Shown: positions 1-9,910 of the stretch, piece by piece
Layout: every line of letters starts with the position of its first letter
Numbering within the stretch: the stretch's first letter is position 1
Source: Fischerella muscicola SAG 1427-1 = PCC 73103
GTDB lineage: Bacteria > Cyanobacteriota > Cyanobacteriia > Cyanobacteriales > Nostocaceae
Assembly: GCF_000317245.1 (NCBI RefSeq)
Contig: NZ_AJLJ01000058.1
Location: forward strand, 38,914-102,913
Length of the DNA: 64,000 nt
Reading direction: 5' to 3'
The notes under the pieces: generated by a model
Told to the model about the DNA's origin: nothing
The model's database searches: none
The model's input: only the letters and a program-made list of their open reading frames with translations
Made by a program: the position numbers and the translations under genes

Positions 1-41
1 TCGCTAATTAGTTGTATATCGGCATCTAGAGGCAAAACAAG

Positions 42-1928
42 ATGAAATTCTCCTGGAGAGTCCTAGTTCTCTGGACATTGCCAGCTTTGGTAATTGGCTT
101 TTTCTTCTGGCAGGGTGCATTTGCTGGTGCTCCTGCGGATATGGGTAGAAATACAGCCAGTACACGTATGACCTACGGTCGCTTTCTAGAATATTTAGAC
201 GCCAATCGTGTCACTAATGTAGATTTTTATGAAGGCGGTAGAACAGCAATTGTGGAAGCTGTAGATCCGGATCTTGACAACCGTGTTCAACGGGTACGGG
301 TTGATCTGCCTATTAACGCTCCTGAGCTAATTACCAAGCTCAAAGATAAAGGAGTGAGTTTTGATGCCCACCCGATGCGTAATGACGGTGCTATCTGGGG
401 ACTTTTAGGAAATCTTATTTTTCCAATCTTATTGATTACTGGATTGTTCTTTTTGTTCCGTCGCTCAAGTAACTTGCCTGGTGGTCCTGGTCAAGCAATG
501 AGCTTTGGCAAATCTAAAGCTCGTTTTCAAATGGAGGCCAAAACAGGAGTTAAATTCGACGATGTTGCAGGAATCGAAGAAGCAAAAGAAGAACTCCAAG
601 AAGTTGTCACTTTCCTCAAACAGCCAGAAAAGTTTACAGCTGTTGGCGCTCGTATCCCCAAGGGAGTACTGCTGGTAGGGCCTCCAGGAACTGGTAAGAC
701 TTTATTGGCAAAAGCGATCGCTGGAGAAGCAGGAGTTCCTTTCTTTAGTATCTCTGGTTCAGAATTTGTAGAGATGTTCGTAGGTGTGGGTGCGTCTCGT
801 GTGCGTGACCTGTTCAAAAAAGCCAAAGATAACGCTCCATGTATCATATTTATCGATGAAATCGATGCGGTAGGTAGACAAAGGGGTGCTGGTATTGGCG
901 GTGGTAACGATGAACGGGAACAAACCCTCAACCAACTACTGACCGAAATGGATGGTTTTGAAGGTAACACTGGCATCATTATTATTGCTGCTACCAACCG
1001 TCCTGATGTATTAGACGCAGCGTTGTTACGTCCTGGACGTTTTGACAGGCAAGTAACTGTTGATGCACCCGATATTAAAGGGCGTTTGGAAATTTTAAAA
1101 GTTCACGCCCGCAACAAGAAACTAGACCCTAGCGTGTCTTTAGATGCGATCGCTCGTCGTACTCCTGGATTTACCGGAGCCGATTTAGCCAACCTCCTCA
1201 ACGAAGCTGCGATTCTCACCGCCAGACGTCGTAAAGAAGGCATCACCCTCACAGAAATTGATGATGCTGTGGATCGGGTAGTTGCTGGTATGGAAGGTAC
1301 ACCCCTGGTAGATAGCAAGAGCAAACGTTTAATTGCCTACCATGAAATTGGCCATGCTTTGGTGGGTACTGTCCTCAAAGATCATGACCCAGTACAAAAA
1401 GTTACTTTGATTCCACGAGGACAAGCACAGGGTTTGACCTGGTTCACCCCCTCTGAAGAAATGGGTTTGATTACTCGCTCTCAAATCAAAGCCAGAATTA
1501 CAGGTGCTTTGGGTGGTCGTGCTGCCGAAGATGTGATTTTTGGGCGAGATGAAATCACTACTGGTGCTGGAAATGACCTGCAACAGGTGAGCAACATGGC
1601 ACGGCAAATGGTAACTCGTTTCGGAATGTCTGATTTAGGCCCCCTTTCCTTAGAAAGTCAAACAGGAGAAGTATTCTTGGGTCGAGACTGGATGACTCGT
1701 TCTGAATATTCGGAAGCGATCGCATCTCGCATCGATTCTCAAGTCCGCACCATTGTTGAAGAGTGTTATGACAACGCCAAGGAGATTATGCGTCAAAATC
1801 GCACTCTCATGGATCGTTTAGTCGATTTGCTGATCGAGAAAGAAACCATCGACGGCGAACAATTTCGTCGGATTGTGGCTGAGTACACTGTTGTCCCCGA
1901 AAAACCTCAATTCACACCTATTCTCTAG
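42..1928 (+). CDS. ftsH: FtsH2-type ATP-dependent zinc metalloprotease
   Basis: This is a membrane-bound AAA+ protease of 628 aa. Residues about 5-28 form an N-terminal membrane segment and residues about 118-140 a second one, with a lumenal or periplasmic domain between them. The Walker A motif GPPGTGKT is near residue 213, the Walker B motif is IIFIDEID, the arginine-finger region follows, and the zinc site HEIGH starts at H434 with C-terminal protease helices. The N-terminus ([19 protein letters not shown]) and the C-terminal part resemble Synechocystis FtsH2 as I remember it. That thylakoid paralogue works with FtsH3 to degrade damaged photosystem II D1 protein. The FtsH2-type assignment rests on recalled similarity, while the family assignment is certain. 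The gene appears to stand alone, with a hairpin downstream. Confidence 0.97.
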   Translation: MKFSWRVLVLWTLPALVIGFFFWQGAFAGAPADMGRNTASTRMTYGRFLEYLDANRVTNVDFYEGGRTAIVEAVDPDLDNRVQRVRVDLPINAPELITKLKDKGVSFDAHPMRNDGAIWGLLGNLIFPILLITGLFFLFRRSSNLPGGPGQAMSFGKSKARFQMEAKTGVKFDDVAGIEEAKEELQEVVTFLKQPEKFTAVGARIPKGVLLVGPPGTGKTLLAKAIAGEAGVPFFSISGSEFVEMFVGVGASRVRDLFKKAKDNAPCIIFIDEIDAVGRQRGAGIGGGNDEREQTLNQLLTEMDGFEGNTGIIIIAATNRPDVLDAALLRPGRFDRQVTVDAPDIKGRLEILKVHARNKKLDPSVSLDAIARRTPGFTGADLANLLNEAAILTARRRKEGITLTEIDDAVDRVVAGMEGTPLVDSKSKRLIAYHEIGHALVGTVLKDHDPVQKVTLIPRGQAQGLTWFTPSEEMGLITRSQIKARITGALGGRAAEDVIFGRDEITTGAGNDLQQVSNMARQMVTRFGMSDLGPLSLESQTGEVFLGRDWMTRSEYSEAIASRIDSQVRTIVEECYDNAKEIMRQNRTLMDRLVDLLIEKETIDGEQFRRIVAEYTVVPEKPQFTPIL

Positions 1929-1963
1929 GTTTGTTTAGGTTTTTAAGTTTATAATTTTTTATT

Positions 1964-1992
1964 CCCCATGTTTATAAAGAAAGAACATGGGG
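1964..1992 (+). terminator. Hairpin after ftsH
   Basis: The arms CCCCATGTT and AACATGGGG pair perfectly across an 11-nt loop, 36 bp after the ftsH stop. The T-run after it is weak, so it could be a terminator or a 3'-end stabilising stem. Confidence 0.5.
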
Positions 1993-2074
1993 ATATTTAT
2001 ATTAGAAGTCCCCTTGACTGTTGACTCTTGATTGTTGACGATTAACTATTAACTATTAATTTCTTGTTAAATCT

Positions 2075-2887
2075 ATGAAATCTTATTTAGCTGCTGCTAT
2101 TCAAATGACCAGCGTGTCTGATCTAGAAAAAAACTTGGCACAAGCAGAGGAATTAATTGATTTAGCAGCGCGTCAGGGTGCTGAATTGGTGGGTTTACCT
2201 GAAAATTTTCCCTATATGGGAGAGGATAAAGATAAACTGGCTCAAGCTCTGGCGATCGCACATAAAACAGAAGCATTTCTCAAAACGATGGCGCAGCGCT
2301 ATCAAATTACCATTTTAGGTGGTGGCTTTCCCATTCCTGTAGAAGACACAGGCAAAGTTTACAACACAGCTTTACTTGTTGACCGCAATGCCCACGAATT
2401 ATTACGTTACCAAAAGGTACATCTATTTGATGTTAATGTTCCTGATGGTAATACTTACAGAGAATCCAGCACAGTTATGGCTGGTACAGAACTACCTTCT
2501 GTTTATGCTGATGAAGTACTAGGTAATCTCGGCCTTTCTGTTTGTTACGACGTTCGTTTTCCGGAACTTTATCGCCACATGTCATCCAAGGGAGTAGATG
2601 TAATATTTGTTCCTGCGGCTTTTACTGCTTTTACAGGTAAGGATCATTGGCAGGTGCTGCTGCAAGCCCGTGCTATTGAAAATACCAGTTATATTATCGC
2701 GCCAGCCCAAACCGGACTCAACTATGATCGCCGTCAAACTCATGGTCATGCAATGATTATCGACCCGTGGGGAGTGATTTTAGCTGATGCAGGAGAAAAA
2801 CCAGGAGTTGCGATCGCCGAAATCAAACCATCACGGCTAGAACAAGTCCGCCGTCAAATGCCCAGTTTGCAACATCGAATATTTTAA
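2075..2887 (+). CDS. Carbon-nitrogen hydrolase (nitrilase superfamily, Nit/omega-amidase-like)
   Basis: This 270-aa protein is a complete single-domain nitrilase-superfamily amidase. The catalytic triad is visible as E43 in LPENF, K114 in YQKVHLFD and C157 in SVCYDVRFPELYR. The triad context is that of the Nit1/Nit2 branch, whose members hydrolyse deaminated glutathione or alpha-keto-acid amides such as alpha-ketoglutaramate. This is metabolite repair in the cytosol. The exact substrate cannot be read from the sequence. The length is normal for the family. It is preceded by short TTGACT-like tandem repeats and is not obviously in an operon with ftsH. Confidence 0.9.
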   Translation: MKSYLAAAIQMTSVSDLEKNLAQAEELIDLAARQGAELVGLPENFPYMGEDKDKLAQALAIAHKTEAFLKTMAQRYQITILGGGFPIPVEDTGKVYNTALLVDRNAHELLRYQKVHLFDVNVPDGNTYRESSTVMAGTELPSVYADEVLGNLGLSVCYDVRFPELYRHMSSKGVDVIFVPAAFTAFTGKDHWQVLLQARAIENTSYIIAPAQTGLNYDRRQTHGHAMIIDPWGVILADAGEKPGVAIAEIKPSRLEQVRRQMPSLQHRIF

Positions 2888-2983
2888 GGATCAAGGGTCA
2901 AGGGTGAAAATATCTTTTTTAGCTCTTTTTCTTGACCTAATAACCTCTATGTTCTTCAATTTTGAATTTAAGCCAAGGGGCTG

Positions 2984-3673
2984 CTACCCATTCTTCGGGA
3001 ATTGAGGATTTCTTGCTGGTGGTAAGTTTGGTTGCAATTGTTCTCTGCCTTTGTGAACAATTTGTAACATTTCGTGAAGTTGATCTTCGATATTCTCTAG
3101 AACGCTATCAGCATAGTCATCTGCACCCTGTTCGATGGCTTCAGCCTCTGCGATCGCAGCTCGTCGCATTTCCTCCAACTCTTGCTGACATTGGCGGCGC
3201 TTACGGTCAATTTCTTCGAGAGTATCTTGTAACATAGCATCACATTCTTGTTGCACTTGTTGCCGTAGTTCTGCGGCTTCCCGTTCTGCTTGTCTGAGAA
3301 TGTCGCTGTCATCTAATATTTGCGCTCTTTTTGCTTGTGCAGCTTCTACTATTTGCTGTCCGTACTCTTCTGCTTGCAATAAGATTTCTTCTTTATGTTG
3401 CAACATATCTGTTGCTTCAGAAAAAGCAGTTGGCAAGCACACTCGGATAAAATCAAGCTGGTCAAGCAGCTTTTCTTCATCTACTAACGTCCGTCGCGTC
3501 AGTGGAATGTGAAAGCTAGCGAGAATCATTTCTTCCAAACGATTGAGTTCCATTTGAATATCTATGCTTCCCGTTCGCATAGCTTCTTCAGGTACTCCGC
3601 CGCTGAATTCCGGCCGGGCTAAATTGCTTCCGTCTTGACTTGGTTCGATACGGGATGGTTTTGGGCGTAGCAT
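2984..3673 (-). CDS. Coiled-coil protein of DivIVA-like type, downstream of coaD
   Basis: This 229-aa acidic protein is mostly helical. Residues about 80-210 form a long charged coiled coil rich in Glu, Gln, Arg and Ala, resembling DivIVA or ATP-synthase b-like scaffolds. There is no signal peptide or membrane segment. It lies directly downstream of coaD on the same strand. The longest reading starts inside coaD, overlapping it by 55 bp. A second in-frame Met (codon 32, at 3580) would remove the overlap and leave a 38-bp gap. I recognise it only as a conserved cyanobacterial coiled-coil protein and infer a structural or scaffold role from composition alone. Confidence 0.8.
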   Translation of the reverse strand: MLRPKPSRIEPSQDGSNLARPEFSGGVPEEAMRTGSIDIQMELNRLEEMILASFHIPLTRRTLVDEEKLLDQLDFIRVCLPTAFSEATDMLQHKEEILLQAEEYGQQIVEAAQAKRAQILDDSDILRQAEREAAELRQQVQQECDAMLQDTLEEIDRKRRQCQQELEEMRRAAIAEAEAIEQGADDYADSVLENIEDQLHEMLQIVHKGREQLQPNLPPARNPQFPKNG

Positions 3674-4134
3674 TGGTAAATATCCAGGGCAACGTGCGGG
3701 GGAACAAGATGATCAACAGAGCCACCAAATCTTGCAATCTCTTTTACCACACTACTACTTAAAAAACTATATTCATTTGAGGTTGCCAAAAAAACAGTTT
3801 CTATATCTACGGAAAGAGTTTTATTGATATGAGCCATCTGTAACTCAATTTCAAAGTCTGAAATTGCTCTTAGCCCCCGCAGTAAAACAGCAGCTTCCCG
3901 CATGTGAGCATAATTGACTGTCAAACCATCAAAAGCATCAGCTTCCACATTGGGTAAATGCTTGACAGAATAACGAATCAGTTCCAGCCTTTTCTGTACG
4001 CTAAACAGTGGCGTTTTATTAGGATTTCGCAGTACAGCAACAATCACCTTCGTAAATAGCCGACTACCACGCTGAATAATATCTAGGTGTCCCAAGGTAA
4101 TGGGGTCGAAACTTCCTGGATAAATGGCAATCAC
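3619..4134 (-). CDS. coaD: Phosphopantetheine adenylyltransferase
   Basis: This enzyme transfers AMP from ATP to 4'-phosphopantetheine, the penultimate step of coenzyme A synthesis in the cytosol. The 171-aa protein carries the nucleotidyltransferase motif [12 protein letters not shown] at residues 5-16, where the TLGH histidine binds ATP. It also has the family signature [15 protein letters not shown] near residue 120. The start codon is GTG at 4134. Its 3' end overlaps the longest form of the next coiled-coil gene, suggesting co-transcription. Confidence 0.96.
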   Translation of the reverse strand: MIAIYPGSFDPITLGHLDIIQRGSRLFTKVIVAVLRNPNKTPLFSVQKRLELIRYSVKHLPNVEADAFDGLTVNYAHMREAAVLLRGLRAISDFEIELQMAHINKTLSVDIETVFLATSNEYSFLSSSVVKEIARFGGSVDHLVPPHVALDIYQCYAQNHPVSNQVKTEAI

Positions 4135-4594
4135 AATTTAACGATGCCTCACAGTTGTTTAGGTGATTATATCTAATCACAGATTATTAGTAATAGAGGT
4201 AATTTTTATTTTTGCTAGAGATTTTATGGGAATTTGAACAATGATTGCGACAGATAGATTCATGGAAACTATACCCAGCGGTTTCCCAATCCAAAATCTA
4301 TAAGACGCACTTCGTGTGTCGCATCATTTTACTTGAAGTAACGGGGCGATCGCCACACTTTTTTTGATCAAGACGCCCAAGCCATAAACCAAACACTGGG
4401 AAAATGTTTTTTCCTCTCTGATGGAGCTAATAAGACTTAGAATCTAAGCTGTAGTTTTAGTAGTTAGTAGCTAATAGTTAGTAGTTAGTACTTAGTAGCT
4501 AGTATTTGCTTATTGACCCCTATTTACTAACCACCAACTACTAAACAATTTAAAACTCTATACTTTAAATTCCAAGTTTTTTAGGTACTTCTGC
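4135..4594. other. Intergenic region between divergent coaD and lgt
   Basis: This divergent spacer of 460 bp should hold promoters for coaD and lgt, but I cannot place clear -10 or -35 boxes. Its only obvious structure is the TTAGTAG-like tandem repeat at 4455-4508. Confidence 0.5.
4455..4508. repeat. STRR: degenerate TTAGTAG heptamers
   Basis: About seven degenerate copies of the heptamer TTAGTAG lie upstream of lgt. Short tandemly repeated repetitive (STRR) sequences with 7-bp periods are known from heterocystous cyanobacteria. Confidence 0.75.
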
Positions 4595-5452
4595 ATGGCA
4601 TTGGATATTTCAGCCTTGCCTTTGGCATTTCTATTTACATCTCCTGGCCCCATTTTTGTCAAACTAGGGCCAATCACTATTCGTTGGTATGGTTTGTTAA
4701 TTGCCTCAGCAGTCTTAATTGGCGTGACTCTTTCGCAGTATTTGGCAAAACGCCGTAATGTAAATCCAGAGTTATTGAGTGATTTGTCAATTTGGCTAGT
4801 GATTGGGGCAATCCCAGCAGCAAGATTGTATTATGTTCTGTTTGAATGGCAAGAATACGCTCAACATCCGGAGCGGATTATCGCCATTTGGCAAGGGGGT
4901 ATTGCTATTCATGGGGCGATTCTGGGGGGTCTGTTAGCAGCTTTAATCTTTGCCAAACTCAAGCGGATGTCTTTTTGGCTATTGGCAGACTTAGTGGCTC
5001 CTTCGCTGATTTTAGGGCAAGCGATCGGACGTTGGGGAAATTTCTTTAATTCAGAAGCGTTTGGTGCGCCCACCAATTTACCCTGGAAGCTTTATATTCC
5101 CCCAGAACGCCGTCCCCCAGACTTGGTTAATTTTGAATATTTTCATCCCACCTTTCTGTATGAATCACTGTGGGATTTAATGGTATTTGCCTTGCTGATG
5201 ACATTGTTTTTTAGAGGTCTGCGGGGTAAACCACGTTTGAAAACGGGTACTTTATTTATGGTTTACTTGTTGACTTATAGTTTAGGACGCTTGTGGATTG
5301 AAGGTTTGCGAACTGATAGCTTAATGCTTGGACCTTTACGAATCGCACAAGTGGTAAGTTTAATCGGCATTATTTTGGGATTGAGTGGTTTAGCTTGGCT
5401 ATATATTGCTAAACGCCGATTACCAGATGTAGTTTCGACTTCCCAAGAGTGA
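4595..5452 (+). CDS. lgt: Prolipoprotein diacylglyceryl transferase
   Basis: This inner-membrane enzyme moves diacylglycerol from phosphatidylglycerol to the lipobox cysteine of prolipoproteins, the first step of lipoprotein maturation. The 285-aa protein has about seven hydrophobic segments. It also has the family motifs IAIHG around H106 and [13 protein letters not shown] around residues 145-157, where the conserved Arg and Asn lie. Two lipoproteins that would be its substrates are encoded at 26.7-27.8 kb. A heptamer-rich palindromic repeat follows the gene. Confidence 0.96.
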   Translation: MALDISALPLAFLFTSPGPIFVKLGPITIRWYGLLIASAVLIGVTLSQYLAKRRNVNPELLSDLSIWLVIGAIPAARLYYVLFEWQEYAQHPERIIAIWQGGIAIHGAILGGLLAALIFAKLKRMSFWLLADLVAPSLILGQAIGRWGNFFNSEAFGAPTNLPWKLYIPPERRPPDLVNFEYFHPTFLYESLWDLMVFALLMTLFFRGLRGKPRLKTGTLFMVYLLTYSLGRLWIEGLRTDSLMLGPLRIAQVVSLIGIILGLSGLAWLYIAKRRLPDVVSTSQE

Positions 5453-5470
5453 GGGGAGTAGGGACAAGAA

Positions 5471-5520
5471 GGACATGGGGGACAAGGGAGAATTATTTCA
5501 CAAGTCTGTTTCCCATGTCC
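5471..5520. repeat. Palindromic STRR-type element after lgt
   Basis: The arms GGACATGGG (5471-5479) and CCCATGTCC (5512-5520) are perfect inverted repeats. The loop contains an AATTATTTCACAAGTCTGTT segment that recurs almost unchanged at 62313-62332. Confidence 0.65.
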
Positions 5521-5581
5521 AATAACCTATGACCTATAACCAACGACTAATGACTAATGACCTATGACTAAAAATAAAAAA

Positions 5582-5690
5582 TGCCCCAGAGTTTTCTCTA
5601 GGGCTTAACCAGGGTGCATCTACCATTCATCTCTACTAGATAGGGAGAGTCGATCCGGAAAGATACTGAGAAAATCTCAAAAAAAATTTT
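5582..5690 (+). ncRNA. Possible structured RNA upstream of cobM
   Basis: Consecutive small hairpins can be drawn here: GCCCCAGAG/CTCTAGGGC with one mismatch around 5583-5604, a weaker stem around 5630-5648, and TGAGA-AAA-TCTCA around 5667-5679 followed by A and T runs. This could be a small RNA, a leader or a terminator of the upstream region. I do not recognise an Rfam class and see no cobalamin-riboswitch B12 box. Confidence 0.25.
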
Positions 5691-5712
5691 TTTAATTATT
5701 GATCTGATTTTT

Positions 5713-6519
5713 ATGCGTAATAATTCTACAAACCATAGCATTAAAGATAACATATTAACATTAAATCCATCTGTGTATATTGTCGGAGCAGGGCCTGGAG
5801 ATCCTGAACTTTTAACAATAAAAGCGCAAAAAATCTTGATGGCTGCCGATGTAATCTTATTTGCCGATTCCTTAGTGCCTCAACCAATTTTGCAATTCTG
5901 TCGCCAAGATGCAGAAATTATTCCAACTGCGAACAAGACTTTAGAAGAGATTTTGCCATTGATGATGGAACGAGTGCGATCGCACCAGTCTGTTGTCCGT
6001 CTTCATTCTGGTGATCCTAGTCTCTATAGTGCTATCCAGGAACAAATGCAGCTTTTAGCTGAAGCAGAAATCCCTTTTGAGGTTGTACCCGGTATCAGCG
6101 CTTTTCAAATCGCTGCTGCGAAACTGAAAGTAGAACTCACGATTCCTGGTTTGGTGCAAACAATCATCCTGACACGGATTAGCGGACGTACAGAGGTTCC
6201 TGCAAAAGAAGAATTAACTTCTCTGGCTGCACATCAAGCTAGTCTGTGTCTTTACCTGAGTGCGCGTCATATCGAAGCAGCCCAAGCCAAATTATTAGAA
6301 CATTACCCACCTGATACCTCTGTGGCTATTTGCTATCGTCTGGGCTGGCCTGATGAAAAAATTTTGGTGGTTTCTCTTGACAAAATGGCTGATTGTACTC
6401 ACCAAGAAAATTTAACTCGTACCACACTCTATGTGATTAGCCCTGCACTCAAACAAAGTACTGGGCGATCGCGCCTATATCATCCTAAACATACTCATCT
6501 ATTCCGTCCCCAAGAATAA
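5713..6519 (+). CDS. cobM: Precorrin-4 C11-methyltransferase
   Basis: This S-adenosylmethionine-dependent methyltransferase of corrin-ring (vitamin B12) synthesis methylates C11 of (cobalt-)precorrin-4. The 268-aa protein has the tetrapyrrole-methylase glycine motif VGAGPGDPELLT at about residues 24-35. It also has the CobM-specific LFADSLVP and the second signature RLHSGDPSLYSAIQEQ. No other cob or cbi gene is nearby, so it is a dispersed B12 gene here. An imperfect hairpin at 6551-6578 follows. The start is the ATG after an A/T-rich leader without a clear Shine-Dalgarno. Confidence 0.93.
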   Translation: MRNNSTNHSIKDNILTLNPSVYIVGAGPGDPELLTIKAQKILMAADVILFADSLVPQPILQFCRQDAEIIPTANKTLEEILPLMMERVRSHQSVVRLHSGDPSLYSAIQEQMQLLAEAEIPFEVVPGISAFQIAAAKLKVELTIPGLVQTIILTRISGRTEVPAKEELTSLAAHQASLCLYLSARHIEAAQAKLLEHYPPDTSVAICYRLGWPDEKILVVSLDKMADCTHQENLTRTTLYVISPALKQSTGRSRLYHPKHTHLFRPQE

Positions 6520-6550
6520 CTACACTTCTGGTAGCAACTTGGGTAAGGAT

Positions 6551-6578
6551 AAGGGGAATTAAAAAATCTTTTCCCCTT
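6551..6578 (+). terminator. Hairpin after cobM
   Basis: AAGGGGAA (6551-6558) pairs with TTCCCCTT (6571-6578) 31 bp after the cobM stop. The T-run after the stem is poor, so termination is only probable. Confidence 0.45.
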
Positions 6579-6720
6579 AACCCTAAAAGATGCACCCCAA
6601 CTCACAAGTAATTATACCTTTTGTGAGAGGTTTATTCTCTTCATAAAAATATATCTGTACTACTGTTCCTTCTGTTCGTTAGACTTAGCAGTGTAGAAAA
6701 AATATTAGGTAAATCAACCG

Positions 6721-7200
6721 ATGCTTGACGAACAGGCAAAAAAAACCATGCTGTTGAAAATACCCCACGGACTCTATATCTGTGGTGTTAAAGATGGGGA
6801 AAATATCAATGGTTTCACGGCTAGCTGGCTAATGCAGGCTTCATTTAAACCCCCATTAGTTGTAAATTGTGTCAACCAAAATTCTATTTCTCATCAGATG
6901 ATCAAAAACAGTGGGGTATTTACGATTAGCTTTTTGGAAGAAGGACAAAAAGACATAGCACAAAAGTTCTTCAAACAGATGCGTCGTGTTGGCAATAAAT
7001 TTGAGGATGTAGAATTTTATCTAGGCGAAACAGGTTGTCCGATTATTTCCGATTCTTTGGGATATATTGAGTGTCAAGTTGTTGATGCAGTAATGAAAGG
7101 TGATCACACTGTATTTGTAGGTGAAGTGATAGCTGCTGGTGTGCATCGTGAAGGTAAACAGTTACTACTGGAAACAACAAGTTGGCAGTATGGTGGTTAG
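6721..7200 (+). CDS. Flavin reductase-like FMN-binding protein
   Basis: This 159-aa protein matches the flavin-reductase-like (HpaC-type) fold throughout. The N-terminal PHGLYICGVKDGENINGFTA is the typical flavin-phosphate entry and SFKPPLVVNCVN is a core strand. The C-terminal HTVFVGEVIAAGVHREGKQLL carries the usual FVGEV motif. Members reduce FMN or FAD with NAD(P)H or serve as small flavodiiron-partner domains. The natural partner cannot be inferred from the context. It is followed by a perfect 28-bp palindrome and then a MIF-like gene. Confidence 0.85.
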   Translation: MLDEQAKKTMLLKIPHGLYICGVKDGENINGFTASWLMQASFKPPLVVNCVNQNSISHQMIKNSGVFTISFLEEGQKDIAQKFFKQMRRVGNKFEDVEFYLGETGCPIISDSLGYIECQVVDAVMKGDHTVFVGEVIAAGVHREGKQLLLETTSWQYGG

Positions 7201-7206
7201 TAATTG

Positions 7207-7234
7207 GTATGGGCGCAAGGCCTTGCGCCCATAC
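7207..7234 (+). terminator. Perfect 28-bp palindrome
   Basis: GTATGGGCGCAAGG (7207-7220) is followed at once by its exact reverse complement (7221-7234). It lies 7 bp after the flavin-reductase stop. It is probably a dispersed palindromic repeat that also acts as a 3'-end hairpin; it has no T-run. Confidence 0.6.
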
Positions 7235-7293
7235 AATAATTAATGGTTTATAGAAAAACAATCAACAATCAACAAAAATCCAAAATTTGTATT

Positions 7294-7647
7294 ATGCCTT
7301 TGATCAAAGTTCAAACTTCTGTTTCTACGCCTGAAAAAGCTGAAATTGAAGCAATGCTTAAAAATCTCTCAGGGAAATTAGCCAAGCACACTGGTAAACC
7401 AGAATCCTATGTGATGACAGCTTTTGAACCAGGAATTCCGATGACATTTGCTGGAAATACAGATCCAGTGTGTTATGTAGAAATTAAAAGTGTTGGCACA
7501 ATGAAGCCTGATCAAACTCAGGTAATGAGTCAAGATTTTTGTCAGGAAATTAATCAAGCGTTAGGAATACCAAAAAATCGGATTTATATTGAATTTAACG
7601 ACGCCAAAGGCTATATGTGGGGCTGGAATGGTACAACTTTTGGTTAA
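7294..7647 (+). CDS. MIF/phenylpyruvate tautomerase-family protein
   Basis: This 117-aa protein of the macrophage migration inhibitory factor family starts MPLIKVQTSV. The proline after the initiator Met is the catalytic base of the tautomerase superfamily. For that reason I chose the ATG at 7294 over an upstream in-frame ATG at 7243 that would bury the proline and begin just after the palindrome. The body (SYVMTAFEPGIPMTFAGN, then IPKNRIYIEFND) is typical of cyanobacterial MIF homologues, which form trimers. The physiological substrate is unknown. A strong terminator follows at 7727-7763. Confidence 0.92.
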   Translation: MPLIKVQTSVSTPEKAEIEAMLKNLSGKLAKHTGKPESYVMTAFEPGIPMTFAGNTDPVCYVEIKSVGTMKPDQTQVMSQDFCQEINQALGIPKNRIYIEFNDAKGYMWGWNGTTFG

Positions 7648-7726
7648 AATTTTTGCCGTTAACTAATTTGTGTAGGAAATTAGTTTTGAAAGTACTTTCA
7701 AGTTTGAAATAAATAAATTTATCACC

Positions 7727-7763
7727 AACCGGGTGTTGAAAAGAAATTCTCCAGCACCCGGTT
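7727..7763 (+). terminator. Rho-independent terminator of the MIF-like gene
   Basis: AACCGGGTG (7727-7735) and CACCCGGTT (7755-7763) form a GC-rich stem followed by TTGATTTTTG, 80 bp after the MIF-like stop. Confidence 0.8.
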
Positions 7764-7789
7764 TTGATTTTTGTATTTAGCATTCCTAA

Positions 7790-7822
7790 AGATACCGGAC
7801 TTCTTCAAGAAGTCCGGTATCT
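7790..7822. repeat. Short palindromic repeat (AGATACCGG type)
   Basis: AGATACCGGACTTCTT and its exact reverse complement are separated by a single base. The design is shared with 32031-32063. Confidence 0.75.
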
Positions 7823-7958
7823 GGCTTTCTCAGTTTTTACAATTCCTACATGGAGTTAATTTTTGAAATAGTGAATTTTTGTTTTGCTCTTTAACTTTTA
7901 CCTTTTTACTTTTACCTTGAGATAACATAGATATGCCAGCATCAAATTGTGATTAATT

Positions 7959-9023
7959 ATGTCTGTTACGTCTGTTTTGTCTGAGGTTGATTCACCCAAT
8001 CAAAAAATAACAATTCCCCCGTTGCTAGGTGCTTCTGTGACAGAGTTAACTGCTTGGGTGCAACAGCAGGGACAACCAGGTTATCGAGGTAAGCAGCTGC
8101 ATGATTGGATTTATAACAAGGGAGTGCGATCGCTGGCTGATATCTCTGTTTTTCCTAAACAATGGCGTGCAGAGGTTACGGAAATTCCGATTGGGCGTTC
8201 TATTATACACTACCGCTCAGTTGCTCCTGATGGTACTGTCAAGTATCTTTTAAAACTGTCAGATGGATTTATTATCGAGACTGTCGGTATTCCTACAGAA
8301 AAGCGTCTGACGGTTTGTGTTTCTACTCAAGTGGGTTGTCCGATGGCGTGTGATTTCTGCGCTACTGGTAAAGGTGGTTACAAGCGCAATTTGGCACGTC
8401 ATGAAATTGTTGATCAAGTGCTGACAGTTCAAGAAGATTTTCAGCAACGAGTGAGCAATATTGTATTTATGGGTATGGGCGAACCCTTACTCAACACAGA
8501 TAATGTTCTGGCTGCGATCCAATCTCTAAATCAAGATGTGGGGATTGGACAGCGTAACATGACTGTTTCTACTGTAGGAATACGCGATCGCATCCGTCAG
8601 TTTGCTCAAAACAAATTGCAAGTCACCCTAGCGGTGAGTTTACATGCACCTAATCAAGCACTGCGGGAAAAACTCATTCCTAGCGCCCGTCCCTACAACA
8701 TAGAAGATTTACTCGCCGAATGTCGGGAATATGTCGAGATTACAGGACGGCGAGTATCTTTTGAGTATATTCTGCTGGCTGGTGTGAACGATTTGCCAGA
8801 ACACGCCACTGAACTAGCAAAAAGACTGCGGGGATTCCAAAGTCATGTTAATTTAATTCCCTACAATCCTATTTCCGAAGTTGACTACAAACGCCCCAAC
8901 CGTGAACAAATTCAAGCTTTTGTCAAAGTCCTCAAACAGCAACATATCGCTGTCAGCGTACGCTACTCTCGTGGTTTAGAAGCAGATGCTGCTTGTGGAC
9001 AATTACGGGCAGATAAGCAGTAG
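7959..9023 (+). CDS. rlmN: Dual-specificity rRNA/tRNA adenine-C2 methyltransferase RlmN
   Basis: This radical-SAM enzyme methylates C2 of A2503 in 23S rRNA and A37 in some tRNAs. The 354-aa protein has the iron-sulfur motif CxxxCxxC as C127, C131 and C134. C120 sits at the position of E. coli C118, and C346 in AACGQL sits at the position of the methyl-carrying E. coli C355. The GMGEPLLN motif is the SAM-binding site. All key cysteines are present. It is monocistronic, and the ATG follows an AT-rich leader. Confidence 0.96.
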   Translation: MSVTSVLSEVDSPNQKITIPPLLGASVTELTAWVQQQGQPGYRGKQLHDWIYNKGVRSLADISVFPKQWRAEVTEIPIGRSIIHYRSVAPDGTVKYLLKLSDGFIIETVGIPTEKRLTVCVSTQVGCPMACDFCATGKGGYKRNLARHEIVDQVLTVQEDFQQRVSNIVFMGMGEPLLNTDNVLAAIQSLNQDVGIGQRNMTVSTVGIRDRIRQFAQNKLQVTLAVSLHAPNQALREKLIPSARPYNIEDLLAECREYVEITGRRVSFEYILLAGVNDLPEHATELAKRLRGFQSHVNLIPYNPISEVDYKRPNREQIQAFVKVLKQQHIAVSVRYSRGLEADAACGQLRADKQ

Positions 9024-9194
9024 AGTTGTTAGTTGTTTGGAGATTATCCCAATTTTTTATACCGCTAATACTATTTCACTTTTTTGATGATACAAATACA
9101 TGGGCGGGGGTGAACAACCGTACACCCCTACAATAATTTGATGATTGTTTGGAAATTTCCTAATCACTATCTACTAACTTACTACTAACTTCAA

Positions 9195-9398
9195 TTACCG
9201 CCGTGCATAAATTCCGGGAGCATAAGCTTCGATTACTTTCCCTGTAAGTGTGCAACATACCATTAAGTAATCACAGTTTTGGCATTGCGTCCGAGTTAAT
9301 TGTCTATCCAAAATATAATATCTTTCACCTTCACTACCACAGTTTGGACAGTGAATTTTTTGTACTGTCTGCATTTGATAACCTCTGGCCATCATCAT
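9195..9398 (-). CDS. Small zinc-ribbon protein
   Basis: This 67-aa protein has two zinc-knuckle pairs, HCPNCGSEGERYYI and QCQNCDYLMVCC, and ends with AYAPGIYARR. Proteins like this occur widely in cyanobacteria. Some were named PriA in databases because of the zinc ribbon, but there is no helicase here. The function is unknown and could be nucleic-acid or protein binding through the zinc ribbon. The start could be any of the clustered Met codons, or Met9 immediately before TVQKIHC. Confidence 0.8.
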   Translation of the reverse strand: MMMARGYQMQTVQKIHCPNCGSEGERYYILDRQLTRTQCQNCDYLMVCCTLTGKVIEAYAPGIYARR

Positions 9399-9910
9399 AA
9401 TTTGGTTATTTGTAAAAGCTGTGAATATCTCAACGTCACTAAATTTTCAGTTTGACATTTTTGACAAAAATCATTTTTTTATTTTCTTAGGTAATATCAA
9501 ACTAATCTATAAAAGATTAATAGTCGATATATTTTTTATTATCTTAAGATTTATAGTGTCTCACCATCCTACTTTAGATATAGAATTTATTTTTTATGTG
9601 CCAGACTCTTATAGAAATAGTGATCCCTGAGTGTAATGCTTTGATATTTATAGTTTTATAGTCCTTTTCATTATTGTCTATCAGTGAAAACTTGGATTTT
9701 TGTTCAAAAAGATAAAAACTTTGAGAAGTGACGTAGTCTCAGGCTCTTTATTACTTATCAACCCTAGCGTTAAATGATAGTAGTCTTGATATTTCGGATC
9801 TTTTATGTTGATCTAAAATTTTATTCTTGAGCAAAAAAATAGCCTATAGATATAGATTCACCATGAAATGCTTTGACAAACAGTAGCGTGAGTAACAAAT
9901 AGATAAAAAA

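Noticed and set aside
5453..5712. Cobalamin riboswitch before cobM
   Set aside because: The B12-box consensus is absent and the spacer is too short for the usual fold after subtracting the repeat element.
7595..7783. 62-codon minus-strand frame after the MIF-like gene
   Set aside because: It reads through the MIF-like terminator hairpin and has no similarity that I can see.
9421..9630. 69-codon frame
   Set aside because: Phe/Ile-rich product of AT-rich DNA, no ribosome site, no recognisable domain.
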